DNA of 64,000 nucleotides, taken from assembly GCA_013180625.2 (NCBI GenBank), contig SNVD02011181.1, forward strand, positions 248,001-312,000, given 5' to 3'. This DNA is from Boswellia sacra. Taxonomy: Eukaryota; Streptophyta; Magnoliopsida; Sapindales; Burseraceae. The notes below the pieces were generated by a model that saw only the letters and a program-made list of their open reading frames with translations, did no database searches and was not told the DNA's origin. The position numbers and the translations under genes were made by a program. Shown here piece by piece: positions 36,340-47,929 of this stretch (position 1 is its first letter; every line of letters starts with the position of its first letter).

Positions 36340-36899
36340 TGTTATGCACAAGCGGAAACGATAACCAACCGAACAACCCAAAATGCACAACCACAAGTAT
36401 GCCAGATAATTGAATATAATAGCAACAAAAGAGGCAACCAATCAACCACAATGCAGAAATAGAAAACACACCAGGATTTAACGAGGTTCAGTATTAGTAC
36501 CTACGTCCTCGGGCGCCGCTGAAGAAACTTTTCACTATCTTCAAAGAGAATTACAAACTTTTGGACCACAATACAAATACCACAACTATTGGGTTAAACT
36601 GCAATTACCCAAATAGTTGGGTCAAACTGTAATTACCCAAACAATTGGGCAATACTACAAATACCCAAAATCAAAGGGGGAAAAAGCAAATATTACAAAC
36701 TTTAAGGTCCTTAATGAAAGGCCCTTAAACTAAGAGGTCTTATAGTAAGACCTTACAAATAGAGGGGGTAAAAGATATTTCACTTGGAACACAAAATAAT
36801 TTCCCATATGACTTATTTTATAAGAGTCATATGAAACCCACACTTCACAAGTTACCGATGTGGGATCCTAAAAATTGCATATGAGCCAAATAATTAACA
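36340..36899 (-). repeat. Right LTR (5' LTR of the minus-strand Copia)
   Basis: A 560-base copy of the left LTR followed by ATAGG, which overlaps the first base of the disrupted heparanase-like exon. Confidence 0.92.
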
Positions 36900-38599
36900 A
36901 TAGGCGTGGATGATCACCTTATTGACAAGATCCTAGATCCATCTTTCCTGGACAGTGGGTTTCAGCCCTTTGGTAGTCTTCAAGGGATTCTGAAGAACTC
37001 TGCAACTTCAGCAGTTGCATGGGTTGGTGAAGCAGGAGGAGCATATAATAGTGGCCGCAATCTTGTCACAAACGCATATGTTCTCAGTTTCTGGAAAGTT
37101 AATCCTGGCTTTTTCCATTTTTAGTTCTGTTCAGTTCAGTCAAAGATAAATTTTGACTTGTTTTTTTTTTTGGTTTACCATTCACCCCAACAGGTACTTG
37201 GACCAATTAGGAATGGTATCGGTTTATGATACAAAAACATATTGTAGACAGACTCTGATCGGTGGAAATTGTGGCCTACTCAAGTACTCAACGCCAGCAC
37301 TTTTTACCAAATCCTGTTTACTGCAGGTATTATCATAAAAAGTAATATTACACGTAGAACCGACTTCAAATAATCTATTTCAAACAACTTGATCAATACG
37401 AGAAACAGAACATTTGTTATTTTGTTCTGCAGCGCTCTTCTTTGGCACAGGTTAATGGGCAGTTATGTCCCGTCCACAAGTTTCTCCTGAGCAAGGAAAA
37501 TTTACGAGCCTGTGCTCACTGTTCAAAAGAATTTTTATGTTAGATCCCTCAATTGAACTCAGAAACAGATTTGCAAACCCAGATGAAGTTCTGACCATCT
37601 GTCAGAGAAAAAAGAATGAATGGATCTTGTAGGATTCCCAAGAGATTCTTCAATTTCTTCCGAAAGTAGATGCTTATTTATCTGCCTTCCAGGTTCCGCA
37701 ATTTTTTCCATCCCTACATGTAAATAACCCACGACAAGTATTTGTGAAATAACTCCGAATGAATCTTTGTCAAAGCTCGATAGATAATCTGATCAGCCAA
37801 TGACTTTTTTTTTTGTATTTCAGAATACGATTAACCAACATGTTACGAGTATGAAGAAATTAACGATACTTCTTTATCTTTTTTATTTGGGAATCCTTGG
37901 ATCTATGTTTATTTTCAACTCCCCGAAACATTTCGTCGTTTACTACGTCCTTCCTCGTACCACCCCACACTGCACACACCCCCCACAACAACCCCACCCC
38001 ACCCCTCCCTTTTTCCTGCTAGAATGGGAAATCTTGTATGTTACATATCCATATAATTGAATCCTTGGATTTTTTTTTTTCTATTCATTCATCAAATCTA
38101 TCTGATAAATTAGGAATTAATCATTCAAAAATGAAAAAAGAACAGTTTTTTTTTTTTTTCTCCAGATTGAAGTAAGACCTTTTTAGTAGACTTGACTAAT
38201 GCATTGGTTTTCTTCTTACAGCAAGGAAAAAGAATCACGTTGCTCTTGATCAATCTAAATGGCAACGCTACGGTCGGGGTCCGAGTTTCAACTGAAAATG
38301 CTGCTGGCAATGGAGCTCTGACCTTACAACAAATTCAAAGGACAAAATTTGCTAAAATTTCTCAAAAATTCAATACCGATTTGAACAAGTCGAAAGAAGA
38401 ATACCATTTAACAGCCAAGGATGGGAACTTACACAGCCAAACAACGCTTCTAAACGGCAAAATACTTGGAGTGAACTCATCTGGGGATATTCCTCCTTTG
38501 GAACCACAAATAGTGAGTGTAAGTGATCCGATCACCGTTGCTCCTTTCTCTATTGTGTCTGCTGATATACCCAGTACAAAATTTCCTGCCTGTATATAG

Positions 38600-39095
38600 A
38601 TGTGGCCGAAGAAGAGCTGAAATGTTTGTGTTGTTTGATTGGTTCTCTTTTATTGATTTGCCAACCATAAGCCGGTCATGCCCCAAACAACACTAATGCT
38701 ACGAGACTTATTGTTTTAAATTGTTTAACATTTTAATCTATTGAGTCGCAAAATAGATTCCAGCGATCAAAAGAGCGCTCGCTCATTAATATATATAAGC
38801 AAACAAAAATTTAGAAGCTCATCATCCACTTTAAGAACATTTGTGATTCTAGCAATGTGAAGAATGTATGATTACATTATCAAAAAAATCCCCCCCGATG
38901 CTCAAGAAAAAAAATTGTCATCCTAGTCTTGCCCTAAAGCTCTAGCCTAAACTGAAATTGAAGTATAGCCATCTTGATGGGATATCATCCTAAGTTCAGA
39001 AATCGAAGCATCCATCTCCAGCACCCATTCAACAAATCTGTAATATTGACCACAATGAAAATGTTACATACATCATAACGAATTCCAACAGCCAT
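38600..39095. other. Spacer between the heparanase-like pseudogene and cysteinyl-tRNA synthetase
   Basis: This holds the convergent 3' ends: the pseudogene's old 3' UTR and, nearest 39095, the synthetase 3' UTR. Nothing else is seen. Confidence 0.5.
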
Positions 39096-42000
39096 TCAAG
39101 TTGTTGCTACTTGCTGCTCTTGGAGTGTAAGAGGAACGGCTGGTCTCCAAGTTGTGCCCTCTGGACTGTCCATAAGAGCAATTCCCACATCAGCCAAATG
39201 TTTCCTAATCGCATCGGATTTTTCATAATCTTTGTTCTTTCTTGCCACATTTCTTTCTTCAATTTTCAGTGAAACGTTATCTTCAGTTAACTTTGCACGC
39301 TTCAGTGCTTTTTCCCTTAGCTGCTGCAAAACCTGAAGCACAAACAAATTAACATAATAAGATATGAAACCGCATTCCCCTCCAAGTAAAAAATCTGAAA
39401 TTGATTAGGAAAAATAGCATCAGAATGCGTAAAATTTAAACAGAAGAAGAAATAAAATGCGTATACAAATGCAGAGACAAGTTCTGTTACCTCAGAGTAA
39501 CTTGTGGGCATCAATCCTAAGACGGTTAGAACATTCCTGATTATCTTTTCAAGAGCCGCTAGTGATTCTAGTCGCATTGCTTGCTTCTTCCCCTGCATAA
39601 ATCATTCATTCAATTACAAACATGAGATAAGCCAAATAGGAAACCACCGAAGATTAAGAATATTCCAATATTAGCATCGAGTCAAATGCATTGATTTATT
39701 ACAATAAGATCAAAGGATTGACTCTTAGGAACAAAGTCAAACCAAAACTTCACATAAAAGCCTAGTCACTAGTATTTCTGGCAGGATATGGACCAAAATC
39801 CTAGTCACTAGTCCAGTACCTTGCGCGTATGTAGTAAGTCGTTGATAGTTTTCAACGGGTCAGATAAAGCAGCCAAAACAACAGGAGTGTGAAGATCATC
39901 TGACATTGAGGCCATGAAATCATTATGAAATTTATCAATGCTCTTGATGGTGTCGGAGGGGATATCCTTCTCCATTACAGCTTCATGCTGTCTCAGAACA
40001 CTTTCACAATCATGTAGTGTCTGCAACCAATTGAATCACATGACATTAAATCTTTCTTCACCAGGTACAATAAAGCGCCTACAATATTATGAATCCAATT
40101 TTGAAATACCTATAGGTGAAAATATTTCTCCATTTTATTTGTCAAAAATAAAAACACGTTGGTATTATTTGTTGTTTTGAAAAAAATTATAATTATTTTT
40201 GAAAAGCTCCCATGCATCTATTATTTTTGAAAGTAACAAATAACCTCGAAATGTAATATTTTCCCCATAAGGAACTGAAGCCAATGGTTTGGTCAGATCA
40301 ATGACCTTGGCAGACTGATTTAGGCAGCACATTACAGCAACCAAAGGACATAAATTTGTTCACACTGCATAATATTTGGGTGATTAAGAGAGAGAGAGAG
40401 AGAGAGAGAGATTATGAGGAAGGATACCTGATAGATGTAGAAAAGACGCTCAGAAGCACTTTCAAGCTGCACAACCGAGTAGTTGATAGGAGATCGATAG
40501 TGCGTCCCAATTAAGAACAGTCTCAAAGCTAGAGGATGATAAAGTTCTATAACCTAAGAAAAGCTCACGTGTAACAAAAGAAGATACATGTTAGACTGGC
40601 CACAGATTTGATACTTAGATACTTGAAGTAAGACTATAATATCTGGCGCCAACAAATGAATAAGGGGTAGAACCAACAATATGTACCAAATACGACCCTT
40701 TACCTGCCTAATGGTGAAGAAGTTTCCAAGGGATTTAGACATTTTCTCTGAGTCAACAGTGACAAAGCCATTGTGTATCCAATAGCTTATATTACTATGA
40801 TTACATGCAGCACAACTTTGAGCAATTTCATTTTCGTGGTGGGGAAACACAAGGTCCATCCCTCCACCATGTATGTCAAAAGCGTAACCCAGATAAGCAG
40901 CACTCATGGCACTGCACTCAATATGCCATCCAGGTCTTCCAGGCCCCCATGGGCTCTCCCAAAAGGGTTCCCCCTCCTTTGCAGACTGCAAATATAAAAA
41001 TAATAAAGTAAAAAATAAATATAATAAATTTATAAAATCAACTTACAGGCATATAAAAAAAAGGTTTGCTATATTCTAATAAATGACACTTGATTCCCTC
41101 GATCCAACTGACAAAGTCTACTTAAATTCACACACTGATAACATCATCACGACAGAATGGACGCATGACAAGTATACAATATGAAGCCATCACCAGTAAG
41201 CTATTTATTGTTTTTAAATTCACTTTACCAATTCGTTATTGAACACCCATGCCTTTTTGCCTATTACCTAAGATTGCCAACCATCAGGATGCAGGCAGAA
41301 AGATTGAAATTTCCAATAATTTTATGAGTAACCAAATGCATTCTCAATTTTACCTTCCATAACGCAAAATCAGCAGGATTTTTCTTTCTTGAGTCCACAG
41401 AAACCCGCTCACCAGCCCGATTATCTTCTAATTTTCTCCCAGATAATTTTCCATATTCAGGGAATTTGTCTACAGAGAAGTAAACATCCCCATCAACTCT
41501 ATAGGCAAACCCATTATCAAGAATCTGCCAAAGATGTGTACAACAACAAATTAATATTCAGATTATCACATATTCAAGATAATACACCAAAAAAATTTCT
41601 AGTAACAGGACACAGCAGAGACAAGGAGAGAGATAATATGATTTTTTTTTTTTTAAGACATAAATAACATATACTGAACCAGGTATTGGAAGCAAAAGAT
41701 ATAACACGTGAAAGTTTTGAAGTCAGAGAAGAATCTCTCCATCCCATGCATATATATAGAATTGAACATTCAATTTCGCACCATGTAAATAGTCCTTTAA
41801 TAAGTTATGTTTACAGTTTGCAGGACAATTTTCAAGACCAAGAAGGGACTGAGGATGCCTATAGCCTCAGACACCAATTATCCCTCATCTATCTACAATG
41901 CAAGATATAATGCTTTCCAATCAATTAAATAAACCAACATTCAATCACAGGTCAAAGCAGTACCTTCTTGATCATGTCAATGATTTGCGGCACGTGATCC

Positions 42001-42925
42001 GAAACTCGAGGTTCAACAGAAGGGGGCAAACAATGAAGATACTCCATATCTTGATGGAACTCCTCACAGAAACGTCTGCTCAAACTGATGGGATCCTCCC
42101 CCAACTCATTTGCTCGAGCAATTATCTACAGAATTTGAAAAGTGCAGACAAAGGTACCCTGTCATACCAATATGAAAAAGACAAGCAGTTGGCATCCAGC
42201 ACTTAATTGCAGCACAATAGCGCCAAAACTTAGTAGTTGCCAAGAACAACACATTGAACAAGAACAAATATAAGCTATCCCTTCAAACATTAGAAGTACA
42301 AACAAAAGATACAAGACAATAGCTTACTAAACAACTAGAAAGTATAACAAATTTTATCAATTTTACAACTAATTAACCAACTAACCTTGTCATCAACGTC
42401 AGTGAAATTTCGGACATAACATACTTGATACCCCAAGTGCCTAAGATATCTGCCTAATCACCAAAAAGCATCCAATCAGTTTCAAAACGCCATCGTATTT
42501 CAGAAATTGTATTCAAAGAACGAGAGAAAGAGAGACCTGTAGAGAACATCGAAGGTGACATAGACGCGGGCGTGGCCAATATGGCTGAGATCGTAAGCGG
42601 TGACACCACAGACGTACATGCCAACCTTACCCTCAACTTTGGGCGCAAACAACTCTTTTTTTCTACTCATGGTGTTGTAGAGCCACAGATGGGTTGATGG
42701 TCTGGCGGGTATGTCACCGTTGCTTCTGCTGAGAGTTGCTTCATTGATCAAGGAATGGGATGATGAGCTGGCAGAGCTGAAGCAACGAAACAAGCGTCTC
42801 TTGTTGGGTTTGGAGGAAGTGAGGTGGAGGCTGAGTTGGAGGATTCGAAATGAGTTTGGGAGTGGAGGGAATCGGATAGAGGTTAGGGGCTTGTAGCATT
42901 TCAGACTGAGAAGAAGACTGCCCAT
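39096..42925 (-). CDS. SYCO: Cysteine--tRNA ligase, chloroplast/mitochondrial type, 9 exons
   Basis: Charges tRNA-Cys with cysteine. Exons (5' to 3'): 42537-42925, 42386-42449, 41964-42125, 41354-41524, 40704-40985, 40428-40553, 39820-40020, 39491-39592, 39096-39332; 1734 bases, 577 residues, every junction GT-AG and in frame. Residues 1 to about 70 are Ser- and Arg-rich with few acids, a likely plastid/mitochondrial transit peptide. Then [20 protein letters not shown] carries the HIGH signature and the first zinc Cys; [11 protein letters not shown] and [14 protein letters not shown] give further zinc ligands; [10 protein letters not shown] is the KMSKS loop. The C-terminal helical domain ends [19 protein letters not shown]. 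Length fits the plant organellar enzyme. The gene is intact. Confidence 0.95.
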
Positions 42926-43758
42926 TTTCAGTTTGGAGTTCTCGTTGCTGTTCTCAAGGCCTCAAGGCTTTACCAGACACTGCTTTGCTTTTGCTATCTA
43001 CAACGAGCGAACCGAGGACGCTGAAGAGCTACGAGTTTACTCTGCGTCGACTTGGCAGAGTTTTAAATTATTATTATAAACATCAAAGTAAAATTTATTT
43101 TTGAATTCAATTTAGCTGTACCATTAAATTGATAATTTTAAATACAATTGCCGATTGCCTTTTTTAAAAAATTAATCATCAAATAATATCCAATTTTTAA
43201 ATTAAAATTTGGGTAAGCTGACTGAAACACATTGGTTAACCTAACGTTTGGTCGAGATTGACGGATTAATTCTATTTCTAGAATTAAATTGATTTAAATT
43301 CTGAGATGAATAAATTCGACTTTTAATTGCTGTAGTTCGAAATTAAAATAGTTCGTTGATGTTAATTTGGATCCAGCAACAAAGTCACATTACAACCATC
43401 AATTTCCGGAAATCTGGTTCAAACAATTTGATTTTCGACTTTATTTTGTGCGGTGTAAATCAAGTTCACAACTCAAATCACGCAACGCAAGTGTAGCACT
43501 CTACTCGATATTATATTATAACTGAAAAAGAGTGTTGGAAAAACCACACTAGACATTATGTGCATCGCAAATATACTGTCAGTGTCACCACAAGCGCTCA
43601 GCGGTTAGCAATTAGATTTACCTGTTAATCCTAAAAAAAATAATGTGTTCCCATTCCCCATCACAGTCTCTACATCTAAAAAGAATGATCCATCAATGCC
43701 CTCGCGATCTTCTCCACTCAAATATGCAATCAAGAGGCCTCCGAAGCTCTTCCTCTGA
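42926..43758. other. Spacer: synthetase promoter and galactosyltransferase 3' region
   Basis: The first 120 bases after 42925 are the likely 5' UTR/promoter of the synthetase. The rest is AT-rich sequence with no gene seen. Confidence 0.5.
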
Positions 43759-46700
43759 TTAAGCCAAGGAACACACCTTGTCTGAAAAATAGAAAGAAAA
43801 GCAGCTTGTTAACAGAAAATTGCACGGATAGCTTAGTCGTATCTTTTTATTGGTTGAAAAAGTTATAAAAACAATTCAAATGGAGGTTTCGGTGTTTTCA
43901 CTCAGCAGTTTATATCCAATTCATCGGCCGCAATCAAGGTTACGAAAAGGAAAAGACACCAACTGCCACACAAAAGCTTATAGTATAGGTTGGATGAAAG
44001 GGGATCATTCCAATTTTTCATCTGTCAAGCATTAATTTATCCTTTCTTGGTACAAAGGATAGAAGGAAGTTCACCTTGGTTAATGCTACCGCAGCAAAGA
44101 CGATTATCATCTTTGTAGGCTGCTTGTACACCCATCATCCAAGACCCCACTGATATATCATCATGAGCATAAGTCTTCAGGGATGCACTGCATGAAAAAA
44201 ATGATAGAACATGAGATTGGAACAACCTTTTGCAGTTGCATTGAGGTAAAACATGATGTTAACACATTAACAAGAATTTCATATTGAAGTGACTCCTCTT
44301 TCCCAGCTAAATCATACTAACCTATTTATGTTGATATACTGGGCCAAATTTTTGGAAAGCACAATAACTGAACCAGACGCATGACGGAAGTACCTGAATG
44401 GAGACAAGTTAAGCATGCTCAAGTTTCGTATAAAAGAAAGTTTAATATAACTGGTAAATCTAATGCAATTCTCATGTGGAAGTTATATCACTTACGATTT
44501 CCCATCCCCAAATTTCCACCATTCAGGTTCATACCATTGCTTTCCCCTGAAATAAAGCAAAATCTTAGACAAGCAATTCTGGCTTGGGATGCATTTTCCT
44601 AGTATGTGAAAAGAATAACGAAAAGAAGCAAAGATTGACATATCCTGAAAAACGAGTGTGTTTGAGTGTCAAATGTGTTTTTAAGACCTACCATGTGAAA
44701 ACAAGGAAAAAAAATCACAATTACTAAGTCAAATAAAGTATGACAACATACTCATCAGTCACAACATCTCCCGACTTCATGCATCCAATATAAGCACCAT
44801 CTTGACCACGACTACGATCAAGAAGTCCAATCAGCCCCTCTGTTATGCCAGGAAACAATTAGATATATATCAAAAAGTTCTGTCAGAACTACAATATGCT
44901 AAGTTATGATGCTTAGACAGAAAGTAAGAGAAATTTTACCTAGGTCAAGGTCAATATTGTCCTCAACTTTCACATAAAATTCTGCATCCCACATTTGAAC
45001 TGCAGTGCTGAAAAAATATTTTGCTTTCTTGGGCAACTCTTCTTCAGCCTCCTCATGACCTTCCTGTTAGTTAAAATAGCGCACATGAATCATTAGGATG
45101 CCTATCAACTAACTTGAAAAACAAAAAGAATGAAGAGATTTATCCTCAAAAGGGTCATCCAGTTATCATACAAAGAGTCTGATCATCAAATGCAGACAAG
45201 ATATACAATATTCATCCAGTAGATCCGAACTCAATTTTATTTTAAGGAATGAAAATTTGGCACTTTATTCTTAAACCATATTTTCATGATCTATTTCTAG
45301 TCAATTAAATCAAAATCACAGGAAAAAAAATTTCAAGCAATTAAGTTTTAGTGAAGTTAAGTTTCGGCCGCTTACAAGAATCAAGAAATCCTTTGTTGAC
45401 TGATTTTCCTCGTCGATGTTGCGATCTAAGCTATCACCACGATTGGCACTGCCAGTTTCACATCCATAAATCCATTATCAATGTTGCATTGGAACTACCA
45501 AATCGTAGCATGAAAATAGCAATGGATCAAACTAACAAATAACTAAAATGAAAAACAAAGCCAATAACAATCTTAAAATAAGGGTTAAAGCTCATGGGAA
45601 AACCTCCGACCAATCACAAAACGTATGACGACTCCTCTTTCCTCAAGTTTTTTCAAGGCATCACCTGCAATCAAGCACAGTCATGATTTCACAAGTGAAT
45701 TTGGAATAGTCTTGTATTTTTTATTGACAATAAGATCAATGACACCATGTAAACTAAAATGACGATGAAGTGGCTGGAAAGGTATAGGTGAATGGGCAAC
45801 AAGAATTTCACAATCTGATGAAACGCAACAGGAGTGCAGATAAATATTTGCAAGTCAAAAACATAAGAAAATATAGAATTTTCATCATCACACTAATGAA
45901 AGCATAAGACTTTTTCCAGGAACTGACCCCTGGGCATCCACGATCCTCTAAAGACATTTCGCTTCAAGCGACTACCAAACCCAGTATAAACTCCAATGAC
46001 AGCAAGAAGCTTTTGTCCTGAAGAAGACCCACTTTCCCGTAACTGGTTCTTGAGGTACCCTTGACTCTTGGCCAATGTCAAGTCCATCTCAGCTTCCACA
46101 ATCCTCCTCTCGAGATCTCTGAATTCAATAACACAAAGCAAATACATAGAATCATGCCGAAATTTTCGAAAAATTAATTAAAAGGAAATCTCAAAAAAAT
46201 CAGCTAACATACTTGCATCCAAGGAGCATCAGCTTATCATCAACCGTAAGAACCTTGGGCCTCTACAAGCAAGAAAAGAGAACATCATATAAACATACTG
46301 AATAGATTATTACAACGAATTAATTAGATATCATAGGATATCTCCACCCCCAATTTGGTTGCTTCAATTATCACAGCATTTTCTAGTATGAGTATCCAAA
46401 CAGAGCCTAAACAACAAACCTGGTCTGCGTTCTTCTTAAGAAGATTTGTAAGTAATGTTCTGTTCTCAGCATCTTGCCACAGCCTGGTTATGACAAAAAA
46501 GTAAGATGAGAAGCGATACAACTAAGTATACAGAAACAGGAACATGGAGGATCCAAGGCCAAATATTAGAATCAGAATTTGAATTTGAAGTCTCCAAACA
46601 GTGTGCAACTAAAAATTCAATTCTACAGATAACAGGAATCTCTATTTCACTGATTCAAGACACTTAAAAATCTAAAAATCGAGCAGGGATATGTTCATTT

Positions 46701-46863
46701 CCGGAACCAAACAGGGAGGGAAGGAAGGAAGAACAAACCGGCCGGCAACGTAGAGCCAAGCGAGGCAAGAGAAGAAGGCCATTACAAGTGAAGGCTTGGA
46801 GGTCTGTTGAAGCTTCGATCTCGACCTGCGGTCAGATTTCGTAGTCGCCGGTAAGCTATCCAT
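43759..46863 (-). CDS. B3GALT12: Probable beta-1,3-galactosyltransferase 12-like (GT31), 12 exons
   Basis: A Golgi type II membrane enzyme of family GT31 that would transfer galactose to glycoprotein or arabinogalactan acceptors. Exons (5' to 3'): 46739-46863, 46420-46483, 46213-46262, 45928-46118, 45604-45664, 45376-45448, 44940-45063, 44752-44839, 44496-44546, 44322-44393, 44075-44187, 43759-43781; 1035 bases, 344 residues. [10 protein letters not shown] is the start; [17 protein letters not shown] is the single signal anchor; a short stem (DUF4094-like) follows, then the catalytic domain from [32 protein letters not shown] holds the DXD-like metal site and [14 protein letters not shown] is the conserved C-terminal block. 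The last exon codes only DKVCSLA. The gene is intact; the acceptor is not known. Confidence 0.92.
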
Positions 46864-47929
46864 CAATTTGTGAATCAAATCTAATCTAGATTGAGAAAGA
46901 TAAAGAGAAATATTATGTGTATGCAATCTGTGGATGTGGATGTAGGTATGTATATAAATAGGACTGAAATGAGAAATTTTATTTTATTTCATTTGAAGAT
47001 CAACTCATGAATGAATGCATAGACTTCCATAACAGACACGAAGCTCGACGGTTACAGCGAGGCCCAGATAAAGAGTATGTACGAGAGAGACAGAAAGCCT
47101 AAATACACTTATTATAATAATAAATTGTTTACTAATATTAAATACATCTTAAATTTTTACCGAATTCTTTTTTTCTTTTTAATTTAAGGGTCACTAACAC
47201 GAAGCTTATTTTTTTAAACAATGACCACTTGTTTGAAGTAATAACTGACAATTTGATTTCAGAACAAAAGCATAGTTTTGCAATTATATATCAAACATCA
47301 CAACCTATAATGAGTAATAATATCTGGGCAATAAGTAACATATCTCAGCAATGATTATTATTATACGACAAAAAAGGGAAGGAATTAGAAGAAAAATGAT
47401 TGTTTTCCTTGTTTGCTAACAAATCCAGCTACTTGGAAGATTAAATGCTAAATTTATTCACTAATTTGGCCCAAATCACGGCCATGAAGTGAATTGGTAT
47501 ACAGTTCCCAGATTTTTTTATAAGATAAAAAATAAAATTAAAATTAAAAAGTTGCATAGACAACTAAGCTTAGCCGAAAAGAAAAAGAAAAAAAAAGTGA
47601 TTAATAAATTGATAATAATAATGTCAACAGGTGCAACATACAAACCATAATGTCAAATACAAAATTTGGTAGATTGTCCATATCACAACACAAATGGGAA
47701 CAAACTTTCATATCAAATTAATCCTCTATGTAGTTAACTGTCAGCATACGCTAAGTCTCTTAAAGAACTATCCGAAGCTAAACAATGGATAATCGTGCAT
47801 AGGACCATTTCGCTGGACACAGCAGAGCCGAAGAACCACATTGCCGGGCAAATCACTTGGGCCATTATAGAGAAGCAGAGGACCCCATTTTGAAAACAAG
47901 GTTGACACTTGGAAGTTCAAGTCAACTAT
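46864..47929. other. Spacer: galactosyltransferase promoter and EMC7 3' region
   Basis: Promoter side 46864-47100 with GAGAGAGACAGAAAG near 47083-47097; the remainder is AT-rich. The EMC7 3' UTR probably lies next to 47929. No gene is seen. Confidence 0.5.

Larger units (their letters stand above)
31974..36899 (-). mobile_element. Copia (Tnt1/Tork-like) LTR retrotransposon, 4.9 kb, internally deleted
   Basis: LTRs at 31974-32534 and 36340-36899 (TGTTATGC...AATTAACA in plus orientation) are flanked by perfect target duplication ATAGG at 31969-31973 and 36900-36904. Transcription runs right to left: the initiator-Met primer site (GCTCTGATACCA on plus) is at 36326-36337 and a purine tract (AAGGTGGAGATT on minus) borders the left LTR. 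Gag, protease, integrase and RNase H remain but most reverse transcriptase is gone. About 15 LTR differences by eye, so it is older than the two elements at 19-28 kb. The insertion point is exactly the splice-acceptor AG/G of the heparanase-like gene. Confidence 0.94.
30222..38599 (+). pseudogene. Heparanase-like (GH79 beta-glucuronidase) gene, decayed and split by a Copia insertion
   Basis: Plant heparanase-like proteins are secreted or cell-wall GH79 beta-glucuronidases. Recognisable exons: 30222-30471, 30585-30621, 30701-30886, about 31021-31169, 31645-31873, 36904-37097, about 37195-37326, about 37433-37530 and 38222-38599. Family segments include LRIRLGGTLQDK, QGCLPMSRWDELLTF, FGLNALSGRTVNS, the acid/base motif GNELCG, PLVIAPGGFFDSNWY, the nucleophile motif AWVGEAGGAYNSG and RYLDQLGMVS. 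Lesions: an extra base at the WWPPDK motif (about 30412), a frameshift after TLQDK (about 30748), one near 31750, a frameshift near 37300, an in-frame TGA near 37490, and loss of the GT donor after VLSFW. Both catalytic Glu survive but no full protein can be made. Confidence 0.88.
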
